A DNA stretch of 56,189 nt from Alphaproteobacteria bacterium PA4 (GTDB lineage: Bacteria > Pseudomonadota > Alphaproteobacteria > Sphingomonadales > Sphingomonadaceae): contig NKIQ01000022.1 of the NCBI GenBank assembly GCA_002256005.1, positions 1 to 56,189 of the forward strand, read 5' to 3'. Under the pieces are notes generated by a model that was not told where the DNA came from, did not search any database, and saw only the letters and a program-made list of their open reading frames with translations. Position numbers and translations under genes: made by a program. Each line of letters opens with the position of its first letter. The first letter of the stretch is position 1. Shown here one piece after another: positions 8,873 through 16,366 of the stretch.

Positions 8873-9490
8873 TCAGGTTCCTTCCGTGAGCTGTTGGGTG
8901 CCGCCGACGACGGCGACGACATCGACCGCGCGGTCGTCGGGGATTTCGCCGAAGGCCAGCACCACCGGCTGCGGCAGCCGGGCGCGCAGCAGCGCCCAGA
9001 GCGGCCGGCGCAGCAGCGGCGTGGTGACGATGGCGAAGCGGCGGTTTTCGGCGATCAGCGCATCGGCAGCGGCCGATACCGCAGCGCCGACGCGGGCGCC
9101 GAGATCGGGATCGAACGGCCAGGCCGAGCCCGGCGCGGCGCGCACCGCCTGCGCCAGCAGATTTTCCAGCGCCGGATCGATGGCGATGGCGGCGAGCGGC
9201 TCCTTCAGCCCGGCGAGCGTCTGGACGATGGCCGGGCCGAGCGCCGGGCGGATGATCTCGGTCAGCTCCGCTGCCTCGGTGGACCGCGTTGCATTGGCGA
9301 CGAGTGCCGAGACGATGGCGCGGGTGTCGCGCACCGGCACGGCTTCCTCCACCAGCCGCTGGAACACGGCGGTGACGGTGGCCAGCGGCAGCAGTTTCGG
9401 CACCAGCGCCCCGGCCAGCGCCGGCGCACTGTCGGCGAGCGTGTCGAGCAGCGCCTGCACCTCGTCCTGGCCGATGAGGCGATGCTCGTC
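8873..9490 (-). pseudogene. flhA: flhA remnant: C-terminal ~205 residues only
   Basis: The translated frame matches the cytoplasmic C-terminal domain of FlhA, the flagellar export gate: LIGQDEVQALLDTLA, ELTEIIRPALGPAIVQTL, LLRRPLWALLRARLPQPVVLAFGEIP. FlhA is normally ~690 residues; here everything before the DEHRLIGQDEV segment (all transmembrane helices and the conserved loop) is missing, and upstream sequence is instead the 3' half of motA on the other strand. The frame stays open to a start at 9574, but that part is motA antisense. Interpreted as a deletion remnant, in phase with fliA downstream. Confidence 0.85.
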
Positions 9491-9520
9491 GTTTCCACCG
9501 GCACCTTGAGCCCGCAGGCT

Positions 9521-9949
9521 GTCGATGACGTCATCGACAGTGCCATCGAACCCCACCATGCCCATGCCCTGCAACCCGTCGACCGCTTGCAGACCATGTC
9601 GGACGCGCTGCCGGCGCTGGGCATCGTCGCCGCCGTGCTCGGCGTCATCAAGACCATGGCGAGCATCGACAAGCCGCCGGCGATCCTCGGCGGCATGATC
9701 GGATCGGCGCTGGTCGGCACATTCCTCGGCGTGCTGCTGTCCTATGGCATCGTCGGGCCGTTCGCCGCGCGGCTGCGCGCCGTCATCGACACCGATGGCG
9801 TAATCTACATGGTCGTGCGCCGCATCATCGTCGCCAGCCTGAAGGGCCAGCCGCAGCCTTTGGTCATCGAGGCGGCGCGCACCGCGATCAGCCCCGACAA
9901 CCAGCCGAGCTTTTCCGAAATCTTCGACGGGCTCCGCACCGCCAAATGA
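9521..9949 (+). pseudogene. motA: motA remnant: C-terminal half
   Basis: About 142 residues match the second half of MotA, the proton channel stator: LPALGIVAAVLGVIKTM (TM3), ILGGMIGSALVGTFLGVLLSYG (TM4) and the cytoplasmic tail. TM1, TM2 and the large cytoplasmic loop with the charged residues that contact FliG are gone. Upstream the frame runs open through antisense flhA and fliA, so no proper start exists. The stop overlaps the motB start (ATGA, 9946-9949), showing that the original motAB operon end is preserved. Confidence 0.87.
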
Positions 9950-10821
9950 AGCCCGAACTGCACATCGAGCCGGAGATTGTCTACCGCAAGGCCAAGGGCC
10001 ATCACGCCGCGCATCACGGCGGCGCCTGGAAGATCGCCTATGCCGATTTCGTGACGGCGATGATGGCGTTCTTCATGCTGCTGTGGATCATCGGCGCCAC
10101 CAACGAGGACCAGCGCAAGGGCATCGCCGACTATTTCACCCCGACGGTCATCCAGATGAAGAACAGCGGCGGCTCCAACGGCGTCATGGGCGGGCGTTCG
10201 CTGCAATCGGAAGACGGCGTGGCACCGCATGCCGCGCTGTCCGGGCCAAAGCCGGTGGCGATCGCCGGTGGCGGTGGCGGCGGGCCGATGGAGGCGGAGA
10301 CGGCCTCGCAGGACAAGCAGAAGAACCCCGGCAACCGCCGTGCCGCCGATGAAACCCGCTTCCGCATGGTGGAAAAGATCCTCGCCGCGCGGCTGGCCGG
10401 TGATCCGACGCTCAAGGGGTTGAAGGGCCAGGTGCGGCTGGTGCGCGTGCATGATGGCCTCCGGATCGACATGATCGAGCGCGCCGATTTCGCCATGTTC
10501 GACAGCGGCACCAGCGTGTTCAATGCCGAAGCGGCCAGGCTGGTGCGCGTCGTCGCCAATGCCATCGCCGACACGCCCAACCGGCTGACGGTGCGCGGCC
10601 ATACCGACGGGCTGGGCTATCGAAGCGGCGGCGGCAGCAACTGGAGCCTGTCGACGGCGCGCGCCGATGCGACGCGGCGGTTGCTGATGGCCGCCGGGGT
10701 GGGCGAACGCCGCTTCCGCCGCATCGAGGGCGTGGCGGACACCGACCCGTTCAACCCCGAGGACCGCGCCGATCCGCGCAACCGGCGGATCAGCGTGACG
10801 GTATTGGGGCAGGGGTTTTGA
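9946..10821 (+). CDS. motB: Flagellar motor protein MotB
   Basis: A 291-residue protein with a single N-terminal membrane helix preceded by basic residues: WKIAYADFVTAMMAFFMLLWIIG, with the proton-carrying Asp in YADF (~residue 29). A Gly/Ala-rich linker follows, then a C-terminal OmpA-like peptidoglycan-binding domain (LTVRGHTDGLGY, LSTARADATRRLL, DPRNRRISVTVL). The gene looks complete. MotB works only with MotA, and the motA copy here is truncated, so either another motA exists elsewhere or this gene is a relic. Confidence 0.92.
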   Translation: MKPELHIEPEIVYRKAKGHHAAHHGGAWKIAYADFVTAMMAFFMLLWIIGATNEDQRKGIADYFTPTVIQMKNSGGSNGVMGGRSLQSEDGVAPHAALSGPKPVAIAGGGGGGPMEAETASQDKQKNPGNRRAADETRFRMVEKILAARLAGDPTLKGLKGQVRLVRVHDGLRIDMIERADFAMFDSGTSVFNAEAARLVRVVANAIADTPNRLTVRGHTDGLGYRSGGGSNWSLSTARADATRRLLMAAGVGERRFRRIEGVADTDPFNPEDRADPRNRRISVTVLGQGF

Positions 10822-10851
10822 GGGCCCTGCCCTGGCCGCGAGAACGCCTCA

Positions 10852-10874
10852 CTCCCTCCCCCTTGCGGGGAGGG
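10852..10874. terminator. Hairpin between convergent motB and glycosyltransferase genes
   Basis: CTCCCTCCCC-CTTG-CGGGGAGGG forms a strong stem and is followed by ATTTGG. It belongs to the same sequence family as the CCCTCCCC palindromes at 24741, 29478, 31691 and 37211. Position between convergent genes suggests a bidirectional terminator. Confidence 0.55.
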
Positions 10875-10883
10875 ATTTGGTGC

Positions 10884-11945
10884 TTACGCCGCCAGATCGA
10901 TCAGCGGCTGCTCGACCTCGGCCAGCGCCGCCAGGAACTGGTCGCAGGAGCGTTCCCAGCTGAACAGCGCGCCATAGGCGGCGCAATCGGCGCGGCGGGC
11001 GCTGAGCGCCTGGCGCAGTGCCACTGCCAGATCGTCATCGACCCCGCCGATGCGGGCGCGTGGCCCCGCCTCGGTGCCGCAGCCATCGGCGCCCATGATG
11101 TCGAGCGGCCCCGGCACCGGATAGCCGGCAACCGGCGTGCCGCTGGCCAGCGCCTCGATGATGACCAGCCCGAAGGTGTCGGTGCGGCTGGGAAAGGCCA
11201 GCACATCGGCGCCGGCATAGGTGCTGGCCAGCGCCTCGCCATGCAGCGCGCCGAGGAAATGCGCCTCCGGATAGCTGCGTTGCAGTTCATCGAGCGCCGG
11301 GCCGTCGCCGACGACGACCTTGCTGCCCGGCCAGTCGGCGGCGAGAAAGGCGGCGATATTCTTTTCGACCGCCACCCGGCCGACATGCAGGGCGATGGGG
11401 CGCGGCAGGTCGGCAAAGGCCGGATGGGCCTCGCGATCGGGGCGGAACAGCGCCAGATCGGCACCGCGCGTCCAGGGCCGGGTGCGATGCAGGCCATGCT
11501 CGCCAAGTTCGGCCGCCAACCGCGGGGTTGCGACCAGGATGTGCTGCGCCGGGCGGTGAAAGCGCGTCAGCACCCGCCAGAACAGCGAAGGCGACAGGCC
11601 GGTGCGCGCCGCGATATAATCCGGGAAGCGGGTGTGGAAACTGGTGGTGAACGGCACGCCATGCGCCAGGCACCAGCCGCGCGCCAGCCAGCCGAGCGGA
11701 CCTTCGGTGGCGATATGCACGGCATCGGGATCGAAGCCGGCGATGGTGGCGGCGATCTTGCGGCGCGTCGTCAGCGCCAGCCGGATTTCCGGGTAGCTCG
11801 GCATCGGCACCGAGAAAAACCGGTCGGGCGTGATGGTCTGCACGCGATGGCCGCGCGCCGTTGCCAGGTCGAGGACAGTCGACAGGGTGCGGACAACGCC
11901 ATTGACCTGCGGGCTCCAGGCGTCGGACACGAGCGTGATGCGCAT
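10884..11945 (-). CDS. Glycosyltransferase family 1 (GT4-type)
   Basis: A 353-residue GT-B glycosyltransferase. The start MRITLVSDAWSPQVNGVVRTL at 11945 matches the usual N-terminus of this group (related to mannosyltransferase MgtA/GDP-mannose-dependent enzymes) and its ATG overlaps the stop of the upstream phosphatase gene by one base. The C-terminal donor-binding domain shows ALHVGRVAVEKN, VVGDGPALDELQ and the EX7E-like FPSRTDTFGLVIIEALASGTPV. Probably a membrane-associated cytoplasmic enzyme of glycolipid synthesis. The sugar and acceptor are not known. Coupling with a metallophosphatase gene is common in alphaproteobacteria. Confidence 0.88.
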   Translation of the reverse strand: MRITLVSDAWSPQVNGVVRTLSTVLDLATARGHRVQTITPDRFFSVPMPSYPEIRLALTTRRKIAATIAGFDPDAVHIATEGPLGWLARGWCLAHGVPFTTSFHTRFPDYIAARTGLSPSLFWRVLTRFHRPAQHILVATPRLAAELGEHGLHRTRPWTRGADLALFRPDREAHPAFADLPRPIALHVGRVAVEKNIAAFLAADWPGSKVVVGDGPALDELQRSYPEAHFLGALHGEALASTYAGADVLAFPSRTDTFGLVIIEALASGTPVAGYPVPGPLDIMGADGCGTEAGPRARIGGVDDDLAVALRQALSARRADCAAYGALFSWERSCDQFLAALAEVEQPLIDLAA

Positions 11946-12871
11946 CAGGCCGGCTCCAGCATCGCAGGCGCTTCCACCGCAGCCAGCCCCGCGGTGCGGC
12001 GCAACGCCATGTGGTGCGCCGCCCAGTCGATGATCTCGATGCGGCCATCCTGATGCTCGACCAGCGCGGTGCAGCTTTCCACCCAGTCGCCGTCGTTCAT
12101 GTAGGTGATGCCGTCGAACTCGCGGATCTCGGCGGAATGAATATGGCCGCAGACGACGCCATCGACGCCGCGTTCGCGGGCGGCATGGGCGACGACCTCC
12201 TCGAACCGCGAAATGAACGACACGGCGTTCTTCACCCGGTGCTTGATATAGGCCGACAGCGACCAATAGGGCAGGCCGAACTGGCGCCGCACGCGATTGA
12301 AATAAACGTTCAATTGCAACAGGATAGAATAGCCTATGTCACCCAGAAAGGCGAGCCAGCGGGCATAGAGCACCACCCCGTCGAACTCGTCGCCGTGCAG
12401 CACCAGCAGGCGCTTGCCGGTCGCGGTCGTATGGATCGCCTCGGCCACCACCTCGACGCCGCCGAACGCCAGCCCGACATAGTCGCGCGCCGCCTCGTCA
12501 TGGTTGCCGGGGATATAGACGACACGGGTGCCCTTGTTGGCCAGTTTCAGCACGCGGCGGACGATGTCGTTGTGCCGCGCCGGCCAGTACCAGCCGCGCT
12601 TCAATCGCCAGCCATCGATGATGTCACCGACCAGATAGAGCGTGTCGGGCTTGATGCTGTGCAGGAAGTCATGCAGCAGCTCGGCATTGCAGCCCGATGT
12701 GCCGAGGTGCGTGTCGCTGATCCACACGGTGCGGAACTTCAGCTTGCCGCGCGGGGTCAGTTCGTCATCATCGGCCCAGCTGGCGACGCCGCCGCGGCGG
12801 GGCACCGTCACGGGCCGCTTCGGGCTGGCGGGGGCATCCCCTTCGAACGCAGTCAGCGGCAGGCTTGCCAT
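11945..12871 (-). CDS. UDP-2,3-diacylglucosamine diphosphatase-like metallophosphoesterase
   Basis: A 308-residue calcineurin-like phosphoesterase. Metal-binding motifs are in order: WISDTHLG (~residue 51), LVGDIIDGW (~78), IPGNHDE (~115), LLVLHGDEFD (~155) and CGHIHSAEI (~236). The set resembles LpxH-like enzymes, but the pair with the glycosyltransferase downstream suggests a role in a separate glycolipid pathway rather than core lipid A synthesis; that is inference. The first ~45 residues are low complexity and unlike the family. Stop and next start overlap (TGATG), so the two genes are one operon. Confidence 0.83.
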   Translation of the reverse strand: MASLPLTAFEGDAPASPKRPVTVPRRGGVASWADDDELTPRGKLKFRTVWISDTHLGTSGCNAELLHDFLHSIKPDTLYLVGDIIDGWRLKRGWYWPARHNDIVRRVLKLANKGTRVVYIPGNHDEAARDYVGLAFGGVEVVAEAIHTTATGKRLLVLHGDEFDGVVLYARWLAFLGDIGYSILLQLNVYFNRVRRQFGLPYWSLSAYIKHRVKNAVSFISRFEEVVAHAARERGVDGVVCGHIHSAEIREFDGITYMNDGDWVESCTALVEHQDGRIEIIDWAAHHMALRRTAGLAAVEAPAMLEPA

Positions 12872-12979
12872 GCGGATCGGCTTTCCTAGGCCTCGGGTGA
12901 CACGCCCATAGCGCCGCGACGTGACAAACGCGTGTCACCCAAATGCGCTGCCGGCCCCGGCCCGGATCGCCGCCGGCAA

Positions 12980-13864
12980 TCAGACCCGCCGCAGATCGAG
13001 ATACCAGCTCTGCCCCGCCGGCGTCGTGGCGATATTGCGGCTGAGGATCGCCGTGCGCGGCAGTTCGGCGGCCAGCGCGGCCACGCCGGCGGCACTGCGC
13101 CAGATCGGCAGCGCCGGCGCCAGCGCGTCGTGCAGCGCGCTGGTGCCGCCAACCTCGGCCAGCGCGCCCAGGATCAGCTGGCCACCGGGCTTGAGCCGGG
13201 CGAACAGCTTGCCGACCAGCGTGGCGAGCGTCGCCGGCGGCGGCGGGGTCACCAGATCGGCCGCGTAAATGGCATCGAACGGCCCCAGCTGGCTGGCACC
13301 GCCGCGCAGCACATCGCGCAATGTCAGCGCCATCGGCAGCAAGGCCGGCAGGCGCGCGGTCTGGATGGTCGCCAGGTGCCGCAGCACCCGGCGGTCGCGA
13401 TCGGCCGCAACCAGGCGGCCGATCCGGCCCCTGGTCACCGCCACCGACCAATCGAGTTCCGGCAGGCGCCCGCTGCCCAGCGCCAGGATATGGGGGGCCG
13501 GTGACCGGGCGGCGGCGGCGTCGATGACATTGGCGATGGTCAGATGGCGGGTGCGCCGGGCCCGATTCCCGGCCTCGTCCGCAACGGTCGGCTGCGGCAG
13601 CGGCAGCCGCGCGCGGGCGATGCCGATGGCCGGGTGCGCGCGCACCCAGGGCAGGATGCCGTCGACCCAGTCGGCGGGCGTGGCCTCGGCGCGCACATGG
13701 TCCAGCCGTGTCGCCAGCGTGTCGGCAAAGCTGTCGATCCCGGCCCGCGCCAGCGCATCGAGCGCCGAATCAAGCTCGGCATTGACCCGGTCCCGCCAGT
13801 CGAGCGGCACGGTGATCGGGACCCGCAGCATCGGATTCTGCACCAGGCCAGGTTCATGCAGCAC
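12980..13864 (-). CDS. Probable class I SAM-dependent methyltransferase-like protein
   Basis: A 294-residue protein. The second half has a Rossmann pattern of methyltransferases: HILALGSGRLPELDW, RLVAADRDRRVL (acidic residue at the end of strand 2), FDAIYAADLVT and LKPGGQLILGALAEV. The glycine motif is degenerate (ALGSGRLPE). The N-terminal ~110 residues are helical and unassigned. It overlaps the upstream membrane-protein gene by 11 bases. The substrate is unknown; activity is uncertain given the weak motif I. Confidence 0.65.
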   Translation of the reverse strand: MLHEPGLVQNPMLRVPITVPLDWRDRVNAELDSALDALARAGIDSFADTLATRLDHVRAEATPADWVDGILPWVRAHPAIGIARARLPLPQPTVADEAGNRARRTRHLTIANVIDAAAARSPAPHILALGSGRLPELDWSVAVTRGRIGRLVAADRDRRVLRHLATIQTARLPALLPMALTLRDVLRGGASQLGPFDAIYAADLVTPPPPATLATLVGKLFARLKPGGQLILGALAEVGGTSALHDALAPALPIWRSAAGVAALAAELPRTAILSRNIATTPAGQSWYLDLRRV

Positions 13865-14501
13865 GCGACATCTCCTTTTGTAACAAGGCGTCGGACCCGG
13901 CCGTCAGTCGCTTCAGATGCGCCGGAATCGCCATGAGGGTGACCGCCAGCGCAAAGCCGCCGAGGACCAGCGCACACTTCAGCGCCGGTTCCAGGCTGTC
14001 GGCCAGCGGCAGGCCGGAACGGACGATGCGATGCAGCGCCGGCACCAGCGCCAGCGCCAGCAGCAGGGCGCCGGCGATGCTGCGTCCGGCGACCCCCAGC
14101 AGATGCAGGCCGATGCGGCTGTCGCTGCGGCCCGCGGCCCGCTGCGCCCGAAACCGGCCGGCATGGCGGCGGACATGATGCGCCTGACCCCAGAGCATGA
14201 GGACGATGAACAACAGGCTGGCCAGCGCGATGCCGCCGCCAGCCATGGCGATGGCGGGAACGGCGGCAGGGCTGGCGGAGCCAGGCGTCATGGTCGCAAA
14301 TGCCATGGTTGCAGCGGTGCGCGGCATCGCAGGCGCCAGCGCGACCATCACGCCAGCCGCCATTATGCCGCCCGCCAGCATCACCGGCAGCTGGTCGACC
14401 AGGCCGGTGTGCAGCCGCCCGCCGGCGACCGGGGTTGCCGGTGTGGCAGGCACAGTTTGCCATTGCCGAAAATCGGCGATGTCCGTATCGTCCCGTTGCA
14501 T
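13854..14501 (-). CDS. Hypothetical inner membrane protein, 215 aa
   Basis: No family recognised. Four hydrophobic segments are visible (around LPVMLAGGIMAAGVMVALA, GGGIALASLLFIVLMLWG, SIAGALLLALALVPAL and CALVLGGFALAVTLMAI), with a basic loop (HHVRRHAGRFRAQRAAGR) between the second and third. I chose the ATG at 14501 because AAGGG lies 8-10 bases upstream; a start at 14522 is also possible. Overlap with the methyltransferase-like gene suggests one operon. Confidence 0.65.
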   Translation of the reverse strand: MQRDDTDIADFRQWQTVPATPATPVAGGRLHTGLVDQLPVMLAGGIMAAGVMVALAPAMPRTAATMAFATMTPGSASPAAVPAIAMAGGGIALASLLFIVLMLWGQAHHVRRHAGRFRAQRAAGRSDSRIGLHLLGVAGRSIAGALLLALALVPALHRIVRSGLPLADSLEPALKCALVLGGFALAVTLMAIPAHLKRLTAGSDALLQKEMSRAA

Positions 14502-14587
14502 TTTCAGACCCTTGCGCCACATGAGACAGGATCATGCGGCGATCATGACATTAGGCGGGATGACGACGGGGCGCGCGTGAAACGAGG

Positions 14588-14629
14588 CTTTGAACGCCGT
14601 GAAAAATGCGTGAATAAGGGCATTCAAAG
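14588..14629. promoter_or_regulatory. Inverted repeat upstream of the SARP regulator
   Basis: CTTTGAACGCC (14588-14598) and GGCATTCAAAG (14619-14629) match in inverted orientation at 10 of 11 positions, ~60-100 bases before the SARP gene. This could be an operator or part of its promoter. The surrounding sequence is AT-richer than average. Function is inferred from position only. Confidence 0.4.
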
Positions 14630-14684
14630 TAGACAAGGCCGGGCAACGGCTGACAGATGACGGCAAGGGTCAGGAAGCAAAACA

Positions 14685-16331
14685 ATGGCGGCAGGAGAAC
14701 GGGCGAACCTTGCCCTGTTCGGCAGTTTCGACCTGTCGCGGGCCGATGGTCGGCGGCTGGTGGTTGCCAGCAAGAAGGGACGCGCGCTGATCGCGATGCT
14801 GGCGCTGTCGCCGCAGGGCGAGCGCAGTCGTGTCTGGCTGCAGGAACGCTTGTGGAGCCGGGGTGACAAGGCCCAGGCCCAGGCCAGCCTGCGCCGCGAG
14901 CTGGCCAGCCTGCGCAGCGTGCTGGCCGACGCCGGCCTCGATATCCTGCACAGCCGGCCGGATTCGGTGCGGCTCGATCTCGATCGGCTCGCCGTCGACG
15001 CCCTGGCCCCGGACGCAGGGCCAGCGCGCGGCCAGAGCTTTCTGGAAGGGTTGAGCCTTGCCGGCGAAACCGGCTTTGCCGCCTGGCTGGCCGAACAGCG
15101 GGCGCGCTTTGCCGAGCCGGCAGCGCCGGCGACCCCGGCGGCCGCTGCGCCTGCGCGCGGCCCGGGCGTCAGCCTGGCCGTGATGGCGATCACCAATCTC
15201 GCCGGCACGGGCGATGCCGATGTCGTCATCGATGCGCTGGGCACCGATCTGGTCGATGGCCTCGGCCGGCTGCGCTGGCTGCGGCCCATGCTGCCCGGCG
15301 CGCGGCTGGGCGCGGGCGCCGACAGCCTGATCGATGCCGGACGCCGGCTGGGCAGCGATTATGTGCTGGGTGGCTTCCTGCGCGCCCAGGGGCCGGATTA
15401 TTGGCTGTCGGTGCAGGTCGTCGACAGCCAGAGCGGCGAGGCCATCTGGTCGACCCGCCTGCGGCTGCCGCGCGTGCTGGAGGCGACCTTGCGGCCGGCG
15501 CTGGTCGGGGAACTGGTCGCCGGCATCGATTATCGCGTCGATGCGGCGCAACAGCTGCGCGCCCGCGCCGTCACCGGCGAACTGTCGGTCGATGACCTGA
15601 TCTGGCGCGGCCGCTGGCACCAGAACCGGCTGACGCGGGAGGACATGGCCGCCGCCACCGGCTATTTCGACGCCGCGCTGGAACGCGCGCCCGACTATGC
15701 CCATGCCATCATCGAGCGCGCCCAGCATCTCGCCTATGCGATCTGGAACAGCCGGGCGCCCGATGCCGATATCCGGGAGATCCGCGCCCAGGCGCAGCGC
15801 GCCATCGTCGTCGATCCGGAGGATGCCCGCGGCCATATGCTCGCCGGCCTCGCCGAAACCTGGATGCGCCACCACAGCCCGGCCGAAACCATCCTCGACC
15901 GTGCCTTTGCGCTCAACCCCAGCCTGCCGATCACGCTCGACCAGCAGGCGACCCTCTACAATCTCACCGCGCGCAACAGCGAGGCGATCGCCAAGCTGGA
16001 ACGCTCGCTGACCCTGTGCAGCACCGATTTCCGGCAATTCTACAAGCAGGGGGAACTGGCGCTGGCCCGGCTGATGCTCGGCCAGAATGCCCAGGCGGCG
16101 ATGCACGCCGAACAGTCGATCACGCTGCGGCCGTCCTATTGGCACGCCCATGTCATCCGCATCAACGCGCTGGCCCGCAGCGACCGGCTGGCCGATGCCC
16201 GACGCGCGGCGGCGGAGCTGCTGGCATCCCGCAAGGGCTTTGTCAGCGCCTATGTCGACTGGGTGCCGTTCGCCGACCGGCGCTGGAACGATTTCCTGCG
16301 CGAAGGGCTGGACATGGCCCTGCCGTCATGA
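14685..16331 (+). CDS. SARP-type transcriptional regulator with TolB-like and TPR regions
   Basis: A 548-residue protein. Residues ~8-130 resemble the SARP/OmpR-type winged helix: LALFGSFDLSRADG, KKGRALIAMLALSP, RVWLQERLWS, ASLRRELASLRSVL. Residues ~165-290 follow the pattern found after DNA-binding or cyclase domains (VSLAVMAITNLAG, IDALGTDLVDGLGRL, GRRLGSDYVLGGFLR, VVDSQSGEAIWSTRL). The remainder is helical with TPR-like repeats. A GG-rich ribosome site (CAGGAAG) precedes the ATG. It lies 35 bases before the P450-nitrilase fusion in the same direction, so it is the likely regulator of, or cotranscribed with, that gene. The signal it senses is unknown. Confidence 0.78.
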   Translation: MAAGERANLALFGSFDLSRADGRRLVVASKKGRALIAMLALSPQGERSRVWLQERLWSRGDKAQAQASLRRELASLRSVLADAGLDILHSRPDSVRLDLDRLAVDALAPDAGPARGQSFLEGLSLAGETGFAAWLAEQRARFAEPAAPATPAAAAPARGPGVSLAVMAITNLAGTGDADVVIDALGTDLVDGLGRLRWLRPMLPGARLGAGADSLIDAGRRLGSDYVLGGFLRAQGPDYWLSVQVVDSQSGEAIWSTRLRLPRVLEATLRPALVGELVAGIDYRVDAAQQLRARAVTGELSVDDLIWRGRWHQNRLTREDMAAATGYFDAALERAPDYAHAIIERAQHLAYAIWNSRAPDADIREIRAQAQRAIVVDPEDARGHMLAGLAETWMRHHSPAETILDRAFALNPSLPITLDQQATLYNLTARNSEAIAKLERSLTLCSTDFRQFYKQGELALARLMLGQNAQAAMHAEQSITLRPSYWHAHVIRINALARSDRLADARRAAAELLASRKGFVSAYVDWVPFADRRWNDFLREGLDMALPS

Positions 16332-16366
16332 CGCCCGGCTGACAGCACAGGGGGTCGGGGGACGCC

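Noticed and set aside
8873-9574. The flhA fragment as a small independent gene with a start at 9574
   Set aside because: The first ~28 codons after 9574 are antisense to motA sequence, and the remainder is only the cytoplasmic C-terminus of FlhA. No small stand-alone protein of this type is expected.
8138-9949. A 603-codon plus-strand frame ending in MotA sequence, as if a novel MotA fusion
   Set aside because: Only the last ~142 codons (from 9521) match a protein family. The rest is antisense to fliA and flhA and has shadow-frame composition.
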